A stretch of DNA of 64,000 bases from UBA8514 sp034933685 (lineage in GTDB: Bacteria; Bacillota; Clostridia; Lachnospirales; Anaerotignaceae): assembly GCA_034933685.1 (NCBI GenBank), contig JAYFNB010000003.1, positions 62,001-126,000 of the forward strand, written 5' to 3'. A program made the translations under genes and the position numbers. The notes beneath the pieces were generated by a model. The model did not search any database, was not told the origin of the DNA, and saw nothing but the letters and a program-made list of their open reading frames with translations. Below are positions 1 through 7,941 of this stretch, piece by piece. Every line of letters begins with the position of its first letter. Within the stretch, counting starts at the first letter, position 1.

Positions 1-1153
1 TTGGGTTTGTAAGGTATTTGAAAATTACGCCCTCTTCTTCGGCTTCTTTAATCTCAATTTCCTCTGCTGGCATTTCAGCCTTTGTTCTTCTGTATACACA
101 GTAAACCTTTTTTGCACCCAAGCGAACTGCTACACGACATGCGTCCATAGCTGTGTTACCACCACCAACAATGGCAACTTCATCGCCAACAACTATTTCC
201 TCGTTAAGGGATACTTTTCTAAGGAAGTCAATACCGCCGTGAACATTTACGTTGTCCTCGCCTGTTACGCCCATTTTAATACTAGTCCATGCACCAACGG
301 CAACCAAAACAGCATCATAAGTTTCTGTAAGATGGCTGAAAGTTACATCGTTTCCAATTTTAATATTGTTAAGCATTTTAACGCCCATGCCTTCAATAAG
401 GTCAATTTCCTGCTGTAAAACAGCCTTTGGCAAACGATATTCAGGAATACCGTAACGAAGCATACCGCCCATTTTTGGCATTGCATCATAAATTGTAACC
501 TCGTGACCTTTTCTTCTAAGCTGATAAGCCGCCGTTAAACCAGCTGGGCCACCGCCAATAACTGCCACGTTGTGACCAGTACAGGCTGCAACCTCTGGCA
601 TATAAGGCTTGTCGCTTGCCAAGTCTTTATCGCCAATAAAGCTTTTAATAAAGGCAATGGAAATTGGCTCTTCAACCATTTGTCTTCTGCATGCAGTTTC
701 ACATGGGTGAGGACATACACGACCAATTGAAGATGGTAATGGGAAAATATCTTTAACAAGCTTAACAGCCTCTTTAAATTCTCCGTTTGCAACCATGCCT
801 ACGTAGCCTTGGCAATCAGTTCCCGCAGGGCATGCAAGAGCACAAGGAGGACGGCAGTCGCCTGTATGGTCGCTTAAAAGTAATTCAAGGGCAGTTTTTC
901 TGCTTTCTTTTACCTTTTGTGTATTTGTGTTAATTACCATTCCTTCGGAAATTGTTGTCGCACATGAACGAAGTAACTTAGGATTACCCTCCTGTTCAAC
1001 TACGCAAAGTCCGCAAGCGCCGTAAATCGCTACTCTTTCATCATAACAAAGGGTAGGTATTTCAATGCCGTTTTCTCTTGCAACGTCAAGCACAGTTTGT
1101 CCGTCGTATCCGCAAACCTCCATGCCGTTAATGTTTAATCTTAATTTAGCCAC
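1..1153 (-). CDS. [2Fe-2S]/FAD/NAD(P) oxidoreductase subunit, GltD-like (3' end off window)
   Basis: Read on the minus strand, the protein opens with a plant-type [2Fe-2S] ferredoxin domain (Cys36, Cys47, Cys50, Cys64). A cysteine-rich [4Fe-4S] segment follows (CRPPCALACP, about residue 100), then a GltD/NfnB-like flavoprotein with an FAD motif (VIGGGPAGLTAA, near 200) and a second dinucleotide motif (AIVGGGNTAMDA, near 330). Start chosen as GTG, because GGGAGGG lies just upstream and the ferredoxin fold begins there; 16 nt separate it from the NuoF-like gene. In Clostridia this fusion passes electrons between NAD(P)H and ferredoxin in complexes with NuoE/NuoF-like subunits and a hydrogenase or formate dehydrogenase (family knowledge). 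The catalytic subunit, if present, would lie beyond the left edge, so the exact complex is undecided. Confidence 0.85.
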   Translation of the reverse strand, partial: MAKLRLNINGMEVCGYDGQTVLDVARENGIEIPTLCYDERVAIYGACGLCVVEQEGNPKLLRSCATTISEGMVINTNTQKVKESRKTALELLLSDHTGDCRPPCALACPAGTDCQGYVGMVANGEFKEAVKLVKDIFPLPSSIGRVCPHPCETACRRQMVEEPISIAFIKSFIGDKDLASDKPYMPEVAACTGHNVAVIGGGPAGLTAAYQLRRKGHEVTIYDAMPKMGGMLRYGIPEYRLPKAVLQQEIDLIEGMGVKMLNNIKIGNDVTFSHLTETYDAVLVAVGAWTSIKMGVTGEDNVNVHGGIDFLRKVSLNEEIVVGDEVAIVGGGNTAMDACRVAVRLGAKKVYCVYRRTKAEMPAEEIEIKEAEEEGVIFKYLTNP

Positions 1154-1169
1154 TTAAAATCCCTCCCTC

Positions 1170-2918
1170 TTAGTTTATTTTCACTGCATCGAACTTACAG
1201 CTTGTTACACACTTGCCGCATTTAATGCAAAGTTCTTTATTAATTACATGTTTCTCCTTAACCTTTCCTGTTATTGCATTTACAGGGCAGTTTCTTGCAC
1301 ACATCGTACAGCCTATGCACTTTTCTTTATCAATTTCAAAAGAAATAAGTGGCTTACACTGTTTTGCTGTACATTTTTTGTTGTAAATATGGTCTTCGTA
1401 TTCATTTCTGAAATAACGAATGGTTGTAAGTACAGGGTTAGGTGCTGTTTGACCCAAACCGCAAAGTGAAGATGATTTAATTTGGTTTGCAAGGTTTTCA
1501 AGCAATTCAATATCGCCGTCTTTGCCATTTCCCTCTGTAATTCTTGTAAGTATTTCAAGCATACGCTTTGTGCCAATACGGCAGTGAATGCACTTGCCAC
1601 AGCTTTCCTTGCAAGTGAAATCCAAGAAGAAACGCGCCATGTCTACCATACAAGTTGTTTCGTCCATAACAACCATACCGCCAGAACCCATAATTGCGCC
1701 TGTTGCCGCAAGGGATTTATAATCTATAATGGTGTCGATAAGTTCCGCAGGAACACAACCGCCTGATGGTCCACCCATCTGCACCGCCTTAAATGCCTTG
1801 CCTTCTTTAATGCCGCCGCCAACGCCATAAATAACGTCACCAACCTTAGCACCCATAGGTATTTCCACAAGACCGCCTTTTTTAATTTTGCCTGTAAGAG
1901 CAAAAACCTTTGTGCCTTTGCTGTTTTCCGTACCCATTGCACAGAATTTATCGCCGCCTTCAGCTAAAATCCAAGGTACGTTTGCATAGGTTTCTACGTT
2001 ATTAATGTTAGATGGTTTCTGCCAAAATCCTTTTTGTGCAGGGAAAGGAGGTTTCAAACGAGGCATACCTCTTTCGCCCTCTAATGAAGCAATAAGTGCT
2101 GTTTCCTCACCACAAACAAAAGCACCAGCACCAGCCTTAATTCTAAGGTCAAAGCTAAAATTACTACCTAAAATGTTTTTGCCAAGGAAGCCTTTATCTC
2201 TTGCCTGTTTAATAGCATTTTCAAGACGAACTATTGCCAAAGGATATTCAGCACGAACGTACACAACACCATCGTCACTGCCCATCGCATATGCACCAAT
2301 AAGCATACCTTCAATAAGCGTATGAGGGTCGCCTTCAATAACGGCTCTATCCATAAACGCACCTGGGTCGCCTTCGTCGGCATTACAAATTGTATATTTT
2401 TTTGTACCTTGGGCATTTTTTGCGGCAGTCCACTTAAACCAAGTTGGGAAACCTGCACCACCACGACCTGCCAAACCAGACACCTTAATTTCTTCAATAA
2501 CTTCGTTTTGTGTCATGCTTTTAATACATTTTTCAATAGCTTTGTAGCCACCTTTTGCAATGTATTCTTCAATATTTTCAGGGTCTATAATTCCACAGTT
2601 TCTAAGGGCAATTCTTGTTTGCTTATCTAAAATTGCCTTATCTTCTGTATCTATAATATATTTTTCTGCCTTTTTGCCTTCACTAGCAGCATCAATAATT
2701 TCTTTAATTGTTTCAGTTGTAACCTTAATATAGGTTGTTTTTTCACCGTTGTCGTCAATCACATCAACTATAGGCTCAAGGTAGCACATACCAATACATC
2801 CTGTAACTGTTACAGGAATGTTTAAGCCTTTTTGTGCAATATATTCCTCTGCAACAGCGCTAACTTTGTTTGCACCTGCCGCAATACCGCAGCTTCCTTT
2901 GCCAACTACCATCTTCAT
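1170..2918 (-). CDS. NADH dehydrogenase-like subunit NuoF/HydB (582 aa)
   Basis: Flavin-containing NADH-oxidising subunit of a soluble multimeric iron-sulfur enzyme. Domain order: N-terminal thioredoxin-like [2Fe-2S] domain (about 1-90, with Cys10, Cys41, Cys45), the NuoF core with the NADH/FMN glycine-rich loop (GLAGRGGAGFPTW, near 150) and the N3-type [4Fe-4S] motif (ESCGKCIHCRIG, near 475), then two C-terminal [4Fe-4S] ferredoxin motifs (CIGCTMCARNCP and CIKCGKCVTSC). This N- and C-terminally extended layout is that of HydB of bifurcating [FeFe]-hydrogenases and of clostridial NADH-dependent formate dehydrogenases, not of respiratory complex I. It follows the NuoE-like gene by two bases and was probably co-translated with it. 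Only three Cys are evident in the N-terminal cluster region. Confidence 0.9.
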   Translation of the reverse strand: MKMVVGKGSCGIAAGANKVSAVAEEYIAQKGLNIPVTVTGCIGMCYLEPIVDVIDDNGEKTTYIKVTTETIKEIIDAASEGKKAEKYIIDTEDKAILDKQTRIALRNCGIIDPENIEEYIAKGGYKAIEKCIKSMTQNEVIEEIKVSGLAGRGGAGFPTWFKWTAAKNAQGTKKYTICNADEGDPGAFMDRAVIEGDPHTLIEGMLIGAYAMGSDDGVVYVRAEYPLAIVRLENAIKQARDKGFLGKNILGSNFSFDLRIKAGAGAFVCGEETALIASLEGERGMPRLKPPFPAQKGFWQKPSNINNVETYANVPWILAEGGDKFCAMGTENSKGTKVFALTGKIKKGGLVEIPMGAKVGDVIYGVGGGIKEGKAFKAVQMGGPSGGCVPAELIDTIIDYKSLAATGAIMGSGGMVVMDETTCMVDMARFFLDFTCKESCGKCIHCRIGTKRMLEILTRITEGNGKDGDIELLENLANQIKSSSLCGLGQTAPNPVLTTIRYFRNEYEDHIYNKKCTAKQCKPLISFEIDKEKCIGCTMCARNCPVNAITGKVKEKHVINKELCIKCGKCVTSCKFDAVKIN

Positions 2919-2920
2919 AG

Positions 2921-3445
2921 TTATTCAGCCTCCTTTGCTTTAATGCCGGCAATAATTTCTTTTGCCTTTGCAGGAGTTAAAGTTCCATAGGTTTCGCCGT
3001 TAATCATCATAACAGGGGAAAGTGAACAACAACCAAGACAGGCAACATTGTTTAATGTAAAAAGCCCGTCAGGTGTAGTTTCACCTTCCTTTATATTAAG
3101 TTCCTCACAAATTGCAGTTTCAATATCCACAGAACCGTTAACATGACAGGCAGTACCTTGGCAAAGCATAATAAGGTATTTGCCAACAGGCTCCAGCCTA
3201 AACTGTGCATAAAATGTTGCTACACCAAGCACCTTTGCAGGCTTAATGCCAGTTTTAATGGCAATGTAATTTAGCAGTGCAACTGGCAGATATCCGTAAA
3301 TATCCTGTGCATGCTGCAAAATTGTAATTAAACTTCCCTCAATTTTTCCGTACTTTTCAAAAACAGGCTCAAGCAATGTTGCATCAATACCTGCTTTTTC
3401 AAGTTCCGCAAAAGATAACTGGGCACAATTGCAGTTACAACTCAT
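2921..3445 (-). CDS. NADH dehydrogenase-like subunit NuoE/HydC (174 aa)
   Basis: Small thioredoxin-fold [2Fe-2S] subunit that partners the NuoF-like protein. The C-terminal half carries the expected four ligands in two pairs (CQGTACHVNG, then NVACLGCCSLSP); the N-terminal half is the helical NuoE domain (TILQHAQDIYGYLP). The reading frame extends further upstream, but the start at the Met of MSCNCNCAQ is preferred because AAGGAGAT lies eight bases before it. The resulting N-terminus with alternating Cys is unusual and could bind a metal, though this is only an inference. It is the first gene of the operon; candidate promoter and operator elements lie in the 390-bp gap toward proC. Confidence 0.9.
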   Translation of the reverse strand: MSCNCNCAQLSFAELEKAGIDATLLEPVFEKYGKIEGSLITILQHAQDIYGYLPVALLNYIAIKTGIKPAKVLGVATFYAQFRLEPVGKYLIMLCQGTACHVNGSVDIETAICEELNIKEGETTPDGLFTLNNVACLGCCSLSPVMMINGETYGTLTPAKAKEIIAGIKAKEAE

Positions 3446-3545
3446 CTTTAAACATCTCCTTTTACCCCTAAAATTTGCAGCCTGCATATGCAGACCTATA
3501 GTATTTAATAAGCCCCATTTCAACAAGCCAACACATATCCCTGTT

Positions 3546-3560
3546 GTATACTACTGTATA
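3546..3560. promoter_or_regulatory. inverted repeat TATAC-N4-GTATA upstream of the NuoE/NuoF operon
   Basis: The plus strand reads GTATACTACTGTATA, a perfect 5+5 inverted repeat about 100 bp upstream of the NuoE-like start. A near-identical element (GTATACCACAGTATA) occurs at 13025 upstream of the sigma-54 activator. Operator function is inference: TATAC-type half-sites also resemble -10 boxes, so chance is possible in this AT-rich DNA. Confidence 0.3.
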
Positions 3561-3576
3561 AAATACAACTCATTAA

Positions 3577-3605
3577 ATCTTATCACACTGAGTGTTTTTA
3601 TGCAA
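3577..3605 (-). promoter_or_regulatory. candidate sigma-A promoter of the NuoE/NuoF/GltD-like operon
   Basis: Minus strand: TTGCAT, 17-base spacer, TAAGAT. The spacer contains the 11-base palindrome ACACTCAGTGT, a plausible repressor site because it lies between the two boxes. It would give a leader of about 130 nt. A weaker alternative (TTGAAA-N17-TATAGG) lies nearer the gene. The rest of the gap from 3446 to 3834 shows only these elements and the proC promoter. Confidence 0.4.
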
Positions 3606-3753
3606 TAAGTACTACAATTCACCAGTACTTACATAAATCTGCAAAATGTTGAAAAACTGGGCTTTATAGATAGATTAGGCGCTCTCTGCACTTTATAAAA
3701 TACAAACTTTATATAAACTTCAACCTATGAAAGTTATATTCTTTCATTAGTCA

Positions 3754-3782
3754 TTGATAAACTTAGCCGAAACTGATAAAAT
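3754..3782 (+). promoter_or_regulatory. candidate sigma-A promoter of proC
   Basis: TTGATA, 17-base spacer, TAAAAT, ending about 50 bp before the proC start codon. Both boxes match four or more consensus positions and the spacing is optimal. Confidence 0.55.
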
Positions 3783-3834
3783 CTACTTTAACATGATATT
3801 AGAATAAAATAACTTCAAATTAGGAGGAAATTAT

Positions 3835-4641
3835 ATGAAATATGGATTTATAGGTGCAGGAAACATGGCTGGTGCAATAATAAAAGGAATGGTTAAAAAA
3901 GCAGGAAGCGGCAGTAATATCACAGTTTTTAATACAAGCAAAGCAAAAACTGATGCTCTTATGGCGGAATGCGGTGTTAACGTAGCTCCAAGCCAAAAAG
4001 CAGTAATTGACACAGTTGATGTCCTAATTCTTTCTGTTAAACCACAGGTTTTAGATAAAATTATTGAAACAATAAAAAGTGACATAGGTGATAGAAAACC
4101 TCTTATAATATCCATTGCCGTTGGGAAAACCATTGAATATCTTGAAACTGGTTTAGGTGCAGATAAAGCAATTGTGCGTGTTATGCCAAATATCAACGCA
4201 AAGGTGCTTATGTCCACCAGTGGCTACTGCCCAAATAACATTGTAACAAAGGCACAAGAGACAATTGTAGAAGGTTTATTCGAAGCAGTTGGTTCTGTTA
4301 CAAAAATACCTGAAGGAATGTTTAGCATATTTGGTGTAATTGCAGGCAGTTCCCCTGCTTTTGCATACCTTTACATTGATGTAGTTGCACGTGCGGCACA
4401 ACGTGCCGGTATGCCAAAAAAACAGGCTTTGGAAATTGCGGCAAATACAGTTTTAGGCAGTGCAAAAATGGTACTTGAAAGCAATGAACACCCATGGGAA
4501 TTGGTAGATCAGGTTTGCTCACCTGGCGGAACAACCATTGAAGGAATTTATACCCTTGAGGAAAATGGCTTTGAATCAACTATAGTAAAGGCATTTGATG
4601 CCGTTTTGGCAAAAGACAGATCAATACAGGCAAAGAAATAA
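3835..4641 (+). CDS. proC: pyrroline-5-carboxylate reductase
   Basis: Cytosolic enzyme of the last step of proline biosynthesis: NAD(P)H-dependent reduction of 1-pyrroline-5-carboxylate to L-proline. The 268-aa length is standard. The N-terminus has the Rossmann motif GFIGAGNMAGAI, followed by the NADP-binding strand and, in the C-terminal dimerisation domain, the family signature around SPAFAYLYIDVVARAAQRAGMP and the SPGGTTIEG motif that binds substrate. An AGGAGG box sits eight bases before the ATG. It stands alone between its own promoter and a strong terminator. Confidence 0.97.
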   Translation: MKYGFIGAGNMAGAIIKGMVKKAGSGSNITVFNTSKAKTDALMAECGVNVAPSQKAVIDTVDVLILSVKPQVLDKIIETIKSDIGDRKPLIISIAVGKTIEYLETGLGADKAIVRVMPNINAKVLMSTSGYCPNNIVTKAQETIVEGLFEAVGSVTKIPEGMFSIFGVIAGSSPAFAYLYIDVVARAAQRAGMPKKQALEIAANTVLGSAKMVLESNEHPWELVDQVCSPGGTTIEGIYTLEENGFESTIVKAFDAVLAKDRSIQAKK

Positions 4642-4669
4642 AAGGGAATATATTTGCAAACTAAAAAAT

Positions 4670-4707
4670 AGCCTATGCACCCCATTGTGCATAGGCTATG
4701 CCCTTTT
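4670..4707 (+). terminator. intrinsic terminator after proC
   Basis: Perfect 11-bp stem (AGCCTATGCAC / GTGCATAGGCT) with a six-base loop, followed by a short T run (CCCTTTT). Confidence 0.8.
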
Positions 4708-5009
4708 AAGAGCGTATGTTTTCGTCAAGAATAAGCACTTATACAAGGGTTTGTCATTAAAGCTTTTCTTCTTGTAGAAAACTAGGGGTAGATAGTGCAT
4801 TCATTAGATAATGAAAGCACTTAGACTTTTGTACCATAATTTAATCACAATGTCAATATAAACAAAAAATTTAAATAAATAAAATCAAAAAAATAGATCT
4901 ATTTAAGAAAAATACCTTTGGTACAATAGCTTTGAAAATTATTAAGTAAATCATGAAAAAGTAATAATTTAAATTTTTGATGTTTGAGCGCAAACAGATA
5001 AATGAGAAT
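4708..5009. other. AT-rich gap with no recognisable gene
   Basis: Between the proC terminator and the EamA promoter the DNA is very AT-rich with stops in all frames. I see no RNA motif, repeat or ORF with a ribosome binding site here. Confidence 0.6.
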
Positions 5010-5038
5010 TTGACATTTTTTTATTTTTAGTATATTAT
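5010..5038 (+). promoter_or_regulatory. strong sigma-A promoter of the EamA exporter gene
   Basis: TTGACA, exactly 17 bases, TATTAT. The -35 box is a perfect consensus match. Transcription should begin near 5045 and leave a leader of about 75 nt. Confidence 0.75.
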
Positions 5039-5044
5039 GCAATA

Positions 5045-5109
5045 TATATGGGTGTGCACCTACCAACAGTCAGGCTATAAGTCTGGCTGTATTTTTTTAT
5101 TTTTAAGGA
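5045..5109 (+). promoter_or_regulatory. short structured leader with attenuator-like hairpin
   Basis: The leader contains GGGTGTGCACCTACC, a small self-complementary element (GGT/ACC closing a GTGC loop), immediately followed by a terminator-like hairpin (ACAGTCAG, nine-base loop, CTGGCTGT, one G-U pair) and a run of seven Ts, all upstream of the AGGAGG box. A terminator between a strong promoter and its only gene implies conditional readthrough. Size, order and the gene type (small-molecule exporter) resemble compact exporter riboswitches; from memory the guanidine-IV (mepA) class is the closest, but I could not test that. Confidence 0.45.
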
Positions 5110-5119
5110 GGATAAAAAA

Positions 5120-6076
5120 TTGGACTGTGAAGAATCAACGATAAATAAAACGCAACTAAAAGGTGTGATATTATTACTTTTTACTGCTTTAATATGGGGT
5201 GTTTCCTTTGTTTCCCAAAGTGCCGGAATGGAAAAAATTGAAGCATTTACTTTTAACGGCATACGAACTTTAATGGGAGCGGCAGTGCTTTTTCCATTTA
5301 TTATGGCGAAGGAGAAAATGAATTTAATTAAATTGGATAATGCTCAGCTTGAGAAGAAAAAAGCTTTGGATAAAAAGACTGTTCGCTATGGCGCAATTAT
5401 GGGAATTGTATTTTGCGCAGCCAGTAACTTTCAGCAATTTGCCTTCAACTATTCTACTTCGGGAAAAATAGCTTTTATCACTGCAATATACATATTTTTT
5501 GTTCCCTTGTTCGGCTTATTTTTAAAGAAGAAAGTGTCACTGTTAACCTGGGTAAGTGTAGTATTTGTATTTGTGGGACTTTATTTCTTGTGTATAGATC
5601 CAAGTAATTTAACAGGAATAAATAAAGGAGATATTTTAGCTTTTATATGCGCAATATTATTTGCAGTACATATTTTGCTTGTTGAAAAGTATGCCCCAGA
5701 TGTTGATGGAACAAAACTCGCCTGTACGCAATTTGTTGTATCCGGTCTTATTTCATGTGTAATAATGTTTATTTTTGAAACACCTGATATTCATGCGATT
5801 AAAAGCACAACGATACCGCTTCTTTATTCTGGCGTAATGAGTTGTGGTCTTGCATATACCTTCCAAATTATGGGTAAGAAACATACTGAGGCAACTATTG
5901 CTTCCATTCTGATGTGCATGGAATCCGTTTTTGCAGTAATTGCGGCGGCAATTATCCTTCATGAATTCTTAACAGAAAGAGAACTTTTAGGGTGTTTCAT
6001 TATATTTGCAGCGATTATGCTTTCTCAGTTATCAGAAATTGTAATAGCAAAAAAAGCCAAGCTAGAAATAAATTAA
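5120..6076 (+). CDS. EamA/DMT-family membrane transporter
   Basis: A 318-aa integral membrane protein of the drug/metabolite transporter superfamily with two EamA repeats and about ten membrane segments. The N-terminal repeat has the typical LLLFTALIWGVSFVSQ start, and the second begins near KGDILAFICAILFAVHI. A hydrophilic stretch (about 60-95) is longer than usual between the second and third helices. The start is TTG, fixed by AAGGAGG eight bases upstream; no ATG lies in a better place. EamA proteins export amino acids, nucleobases or small amphipathic compounds; substrate cannot be read from the sequence. The leader attenuator suggests ligand-controlled expression. Confidence 0.88.
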   Translation: MDCEESTINKTQLKGVILLLFTALIWGVSFVSQSAGMEKIEAFTFNGIRTLMGAAVLFPFIMAKEKMNLIKLDNAQLEKKKALDKKTVRYGAIMGIVFCAASNFQQFAFNYSTSGKIAFITAIYIFFVPLFGLFLKKKVSLLTWVSVVFVFVGLYFLCIDPSNLTGINKGDILAFICAILFAVHILLVEKYAPDVDGTKLACTQFVVSGLISCVIMFIFETPDIHAIKSTTIPLLYSGVMSCGLAYTFQIMGKKHTEATIASILMCMESVFAVIAAAIILHEFLTERELLGCFIIFAAIMLSQLSEIVIAKKAKLEIN

Positions 6077-6089
6077 ATTTTAATAAAAT

Positions 6090-6134
6090 AAAGGTCTTCT
6101 ATAAGCATATGTTATAGAAGACCTTTCAATTTTT
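6090..6134. terminator. bidirectional intrinsic terminator
   Basis: Fourteen-bp stem (AAAGGTCTTCTATA / TATAGAAGACCTTT) with T-rich tracts on both strands. It can serve the EamA gene on the plus strand and the convergent VOC gene on the minus strand. Confidence 0.8.
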
Positions 6135-6229
6135 GTTCATGCAACAGCCTCAACAGTTTTTTATGCACTACTGTGTTAATTAAGTCAACATTTCTTGCCA
6201 TTCTTTGGTTCTCTATTAATAAAAAACAA

Positions 6230-6589
6230 TTACTTTTGTTCAACAAGTTGAATAGAATATCCGTCAGGGTCTTTCACAAAGAAATATCTAATGTGAGGAT
6301 TTGGTGTTCTTGGACCAATCACATCTTTCCCGCTTTCTTTTAATCTACTAACCAATCCGTCTAAATCGTCAATTTCAAAGCCAATTGACACTCCCTTACC
6401 AGGGTTTTCCACCTTGGCATTTGGCTCAAAAATCAATTCAACTTTTGTTTCGTCAACCTTCCCAAGCATCACAATTTGGCGTTCTTCGTTGCCAAACTTT
6501 GCTGCAATTTCAAGGTTAAGCACTTCTGTATAAAAAGCCAAGCTTTTATCTAAATCGCTAACTTTAAAAGTAACCCAGTTAAATTTCAT
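6230..6589 (-). CDS. VOC (glyoxalase/bleomycin resistance-like) family protein
   Basis: A 119-aa single-module protein with two beta-alpha-beta-beta-beta repeats of the vicinal oxygen chelate fold: the first begins FNWVTFKVSDLDKSLAFYTE, the second GVSIGFEIDDLDGLVSRL and ends in the typical FFVKDPDGYSIQLVE. The second-repeat Glu/Gln metal-ligand region is present, but a catalytic activity such as lactoylglutathione lyase cannot be assigned. ATG start chosen over an in-frame TTG two codons upstream because GAGGAGG is six bases before the ATG. It may be read through from the CdaA/CdaR operon, since no clear terminator separates them. Confidence 0.85.
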   Translation of the reverse strand: MKFNWVTFKVSDLDKSLAFYTEVLNLEIAAKFGNEERQIVMLGKVDETKVELIFEPNAKVENPGKGVSIGFEIDDLDGLVSRLKESGKDVIGPRTPNPHIRYFFVKDPDGYSIQLVEQK

Positions 6590-6642
6590 AGACAACCTCC
6601 TCTAACAATATTAGTTATTTATCTTAACTTATTTTATATGCT

Positions 6643-7941
6643 TTACTGACCTTCTTCACTTGCAGGTTCTTCCTCTTTTTCAACTACTCTAACCGAAATA
6701 ACCGGTGAATCGGCTTCAACAAAATTAATTCCATCTGGCAAAGTAACCTTAAGCGGCATACTGTATTCTCCGGCTTCAACATTGGTCACAGTAAGACTTG
6801 CCGCTATTTGTTCGTCTGTAAGGGCATCAATGGCTGCCTTGCTTCCTCGCACATCAAAGGTTATATCCTCTGGAGCAACCTCTGCACTTAAACCCTGGGC
6901 CAGTTCAACCTTAAAGGAAATATTGTCTGCCTTCAGCGTAACGGTTTTGGTGCTTTCTTTAACTATGTTTGCGGTAATAATTACCTTATCACTTGTACCG
7001 TCTTTCAGCTTTACACCATCACCAAGGAAATATTTTATTCCAAAAGTCATTTTGGTGTCTGTTTCTTTGCCTTCCACATTAACAGGCGGAAGCTCTATTT
7101 CATTAATACCCTTAAGCACCTCTTCATCACCTAAAACATAAACATATTCAGGGTCGCAAGTTATGCTTTCAACTATAAACCCGTCTTTAGGTGTTCCTGT
7201 GTATGAATATACAAGTTTCACCTTTTTGCTCATTTTAACAGGAATATATACATCCACAGTTTTAACGCTTAGGCTAATACCGGTTACCTGCATTCCGTTC
7301 ACATCATAAGCAACAAGGGTTGCTGTATAGTGGGTGTCTTCTTTAATGTTTGCAAGATTAACTGTGGCCTTTACTTTATCAACTGAGTCTACCATGGTTT
7401 GTGAGCCAGAAATAGTAACCTTTTGGGGTGTAAGCTCTGGCGTTGCCAAGGTATAGCTTGCGTCGGCGCTTCCCTGAATATCCAACACAATATCTTTTTC
7501 AACTGAAACTCGGTTTTCAATAACAAGGCTAATTGCTCCAGGAGATTTCCCTTCTATTTCATAACTTGCGCTTAAACTTGAAGGAAGCTTAACTACAACG
7601 GCAGTCGATACCGTTTCACCATATCCAGGGGTTTCATCTAAATTGTTTAAGTCTATATATGCATGTATTTCACCTCTGTTTTGGTAAAGTCTATCTAAAG
7701 CAATTCTTTGCCCACGTATTCTTACATTAATTTTTTGACCATATATTTCGTCGTAATTTGAAATAGTCTGACCTCTGTCAGTTATAACCGAATCGTTAAG
7801 TATTTCCAGCGTAACGGAAAAGTTTCGTGTTTCAACGGGGTCCTCTATATTTATTACAATAAACCAAAGGCAAATGGCAATGGCAAGGCTTAAAAGCTTC
7901 CAGCCAAAATCCTTCATAAGTAACTGTTTAAACTTATTCAT
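6643..7941 (-). CDS. cdaR: CdaR-like YbbR-domain protein, regulator of CdaA
   Basis: Membrane-anchored extracytoplasmic protein that binds and modulates the diadenylate cyclase CdaA. One N-terminal membrane helix (about 14-32, LLSLAIAICLWFIVIN) is followed by four YbbR repeats, each seen as a short strand pair (VRIRGQRIALDRL, VTISGSQTMVDSV, VYVLGDEEVLKGI, FDVRGSKAAIDAL). It ends in an acidic tail. The ATG overlaps the cdaA stop region by eight bases (ATGAATAA), so translation is probably coupled; an in-frame GTG two codons upstream is possible. Length (432 aa) fits the family. Confidence 0.93.
   Translation of the reverse strand: MNKFKQLLMKDFGWKLLSLAIAICLWFIVINIEDPVETRNFSVTLEILNDSVITDRGQTISNYDEIYGQKINVRIRGQRIALDRLYQNRGEIHAYIDLNNLDETPGYGETVSTAVVVKLPSSLSASYEIEGKSPGAISLVIENRVSVEKDIVLDIQGSADASYTLATPELTPQKVTISGSQTMVDSVDKVKATVNLANIKEDTHYTATLVAYDVNGMQVTGISLSVKTVDVYIPVKMSKKVKLVYSYTGTPKDGFIVESITCDPEYVYVLGDEEVLKGINEIELPPVNVEGKETDTKMTFGIKYFLGDGVKLKDGTSDKVIITANIVKESTKTVTLKADNISFKVELAQGLSAEVAPEDITFDVRGSKAAIDALTDEQIAASLTVTNVEAGEYSMPLKVTLPDGINFVEADSPVISVRVVEKEEEPASEEGQ

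Noticed and set aside
535..792. Out-of-frame reading frames opposite or within the GltD-like, NuoF, dnaA and gyrase genes
   Set aside because: They lie inside well-supported genes in other frames and lack ribosome binding sites and domain signatures.
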